A stretch of 5,644 nt of DNA from Propionibacteriaceae bacterium (GTDB lineage: Bacteria > Actinomycetota > Actinomycetes > Propionibacteriales > Propionibacteriaceae): NCBI GenBank assembly GCA_031254155.1, contig JAIRVA010000092.1, positions 1-5,644 on the forward strand. Reading direction: 5' to 3'. Each line of letters starts with the position of its first letter. Within the stretch, counting starts at the first letter, position 1. Shown piece after piece: positions 4,938 to 5,644 of the stretch. The notes below the pieces were generated by a model. The model was not told the DNA's origin, did no database searches, and saw nothing but the letters and a program-made list of their open reading frames with translations. The translations under genes were made by a program, and so were the position numbers.

Positions 4938-5644
4938 TCACGTTGTCCCCCGGCCGTCGTCCACCTGCCAGTCGACGCCGTCGGTGGCCGTGATGCGTCC
5001 CACGACGATGTCGCCCACGCCGCGCCCTGGTCCCGGCGGCAGGTACGTCCGGCCGTCCTCGGGTCCCTGCTGGGCCGCGCGGCCGCCCGCGGCGGACTCC
5101 ACGAGCACGGTGACCGTTTCGCCGGTCCGGGCCGCCGCGCGCGCCGCCGTCACCGTGTCGGCGAACTGGGCGACATCGGCGGTCCGGGCGAGGATCTCGG
5201 CCTCGTCCAGGTGGCCGTCGAGCCGGGCCCCGGCCGTACCTTCCTCGTCCGAGTACGGGAAGACGCCCACCGCGTCCAGGTCCGCCGCGCCCAGGAACTC
5301 CGTGAGGGCGTCCACGTCGGCCGCCGTCTCCCCCGGGAAGCCGACGATGACGTTCGTCCGGATCCCGGCGGCCGGCACCGCCGCCCGGATCTGGGCGAGC
5401 AGGGCGAGAAACGCCGCCCCGTCACCGTAGCGCCGCATCCGCTTGAGTACGGGGCCCGAGGCGTGCTGGAAGGGCAGGTCGAAGTACGGTACGACGTGCG
5501 GGGTCACCGCCACCGCCTCGATGAGCGACGGCCGGATCTCCGCCGGCTGCAGGTAGCTGAGGCGCAGCCACTCCACGCCCTCGACACCCGCCAACTCGCC
5601 CAGCAGCGTCTCCAGCCCGACCCCCAGATCTTTCCCGTACGATG
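4938..5644 (-). CDS. rimO: Ribosomal protein S12 methylthiotransferase RimO (3' part)
   Basis: RimO is a radical-SAM enzyme that methylthiolates a conserved aspartate of ribosomal protein S12. The last 234 residues are visible. The N-terminal domain and the CxxxCxxC motif lie beyond the window edge, so the gene is cut by the window and not known to be broken. The frame runs open to the edge and begins SYGKDLG, the conserved block after the radical-SAM cluster; a TTG at 5594 is internal. Family features are EWLRLSYLQP, VVPYFDLPFQHASGPVLKRM, VGFPGET, and VFPYSDEEGTAGARL, whose EEGT separates RimO from MiaB (RPGT in this window's miaB). The C-terminal TRAM domain spans about visible residues 173-228. 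The stop is 49 bases before pgsA, an order common in actinobacteria. Confidence 0.93.
   Translation of the reverse strand, partial: SYGKDLGVGLETLLGELAGVEGVEWLRLSYLQPAEIRPSLIEAVAVTPHVVPYFDLPFQHASGPVLKRMRRYGDGAAFLALLAQIRAAVPAAGIRTNVIVGFPGETAADVDALTEFLGAADLDAVGVFPYSDEEGTAGARLDGHLDEAEILARTADVAQFADTVTAARAAARTGETVTVLVESAAGGRAAQQGPEDGRTYLPPGPGRGVGDIVVGRITATDGVDWQVDDGRGTT

Noticed and set aside
1..5644. CRISPR array, tRNA or rRNA gene, insertion sequence, or a new defence system
   Set aside because: No regularly spaced repeats, transposase motifs, terminal inverted repeats or RNA-gene signatures were seen. Almost the whole window is explained by conserved housekeeping genes.

Overview
This window is a conserved, housekeeping stretch of a high-G+C Gram-positive (Actinomycetota) chromosome. 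The evidence is the strongly G+C-rich coding sequence, the gene order, a ClgR-type regulator, a DUF3046 gene directly before recA, and a mycobacterial-style LexA box upstream of recA. The exact genus cannot be fixed from the sequence. All eight genes lie on the minus strand, so transcription runs from high to low coordinates.

In transcription order: (1) the 3' part of rimO (window edge to 4938), a ribosomal protein S12 methylthiotransferase; (2) pgsA (4888-4235), a phosphatidylglycerophosphate-synthase-type membrane enzyme; (3) cinA/pncC (4245-3742), a stand-alone nicotinamide-nucleotide amidohydrolase domain; (4) a clgR-like helix-turn-helix regulator (3731-3447) ending in Leu-Ala-Ala; (5) a 64-residue DUF3046 protein (3445-3251); (6) a 178-base regulatory gap; (7) recA (3072-2032); (8) recX (2028-1423); (9) miaB (1430-27), a tRNA methylthiotransferase. 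Apart from 49 bases between rimO and pgsA and the 178 bases before recA, the genes overlap or are separated by 10 bases or fewer. This suggests one unit covering pgsA-cinA-clgR-DUF3046 and another covering recA-recX-miaB.

The most informative non-coding part is the gap before recA. It holds a LexA (SOS) box matching 10 of 12 consensus positions. Nearer to recA is a second element resembling the LexA-independent DNA-damage promoter (RecA-NDp, PafBC-dependent) described for mycobacteria. This points to dual control of recA, with recX and probably miaB co-transcribed. The clgR product carries an ssrA-like C-terminus, fitting the known feedback in which Clp protease degrades its own activator.

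I found no mobile element, CRISPR array, RNA gene, intein or unknown multi-gene system. The long plus-strand open frames are shadows of the minus-strand genes. The only gene of unknown function is the DUF3046 one, and its family is already known.
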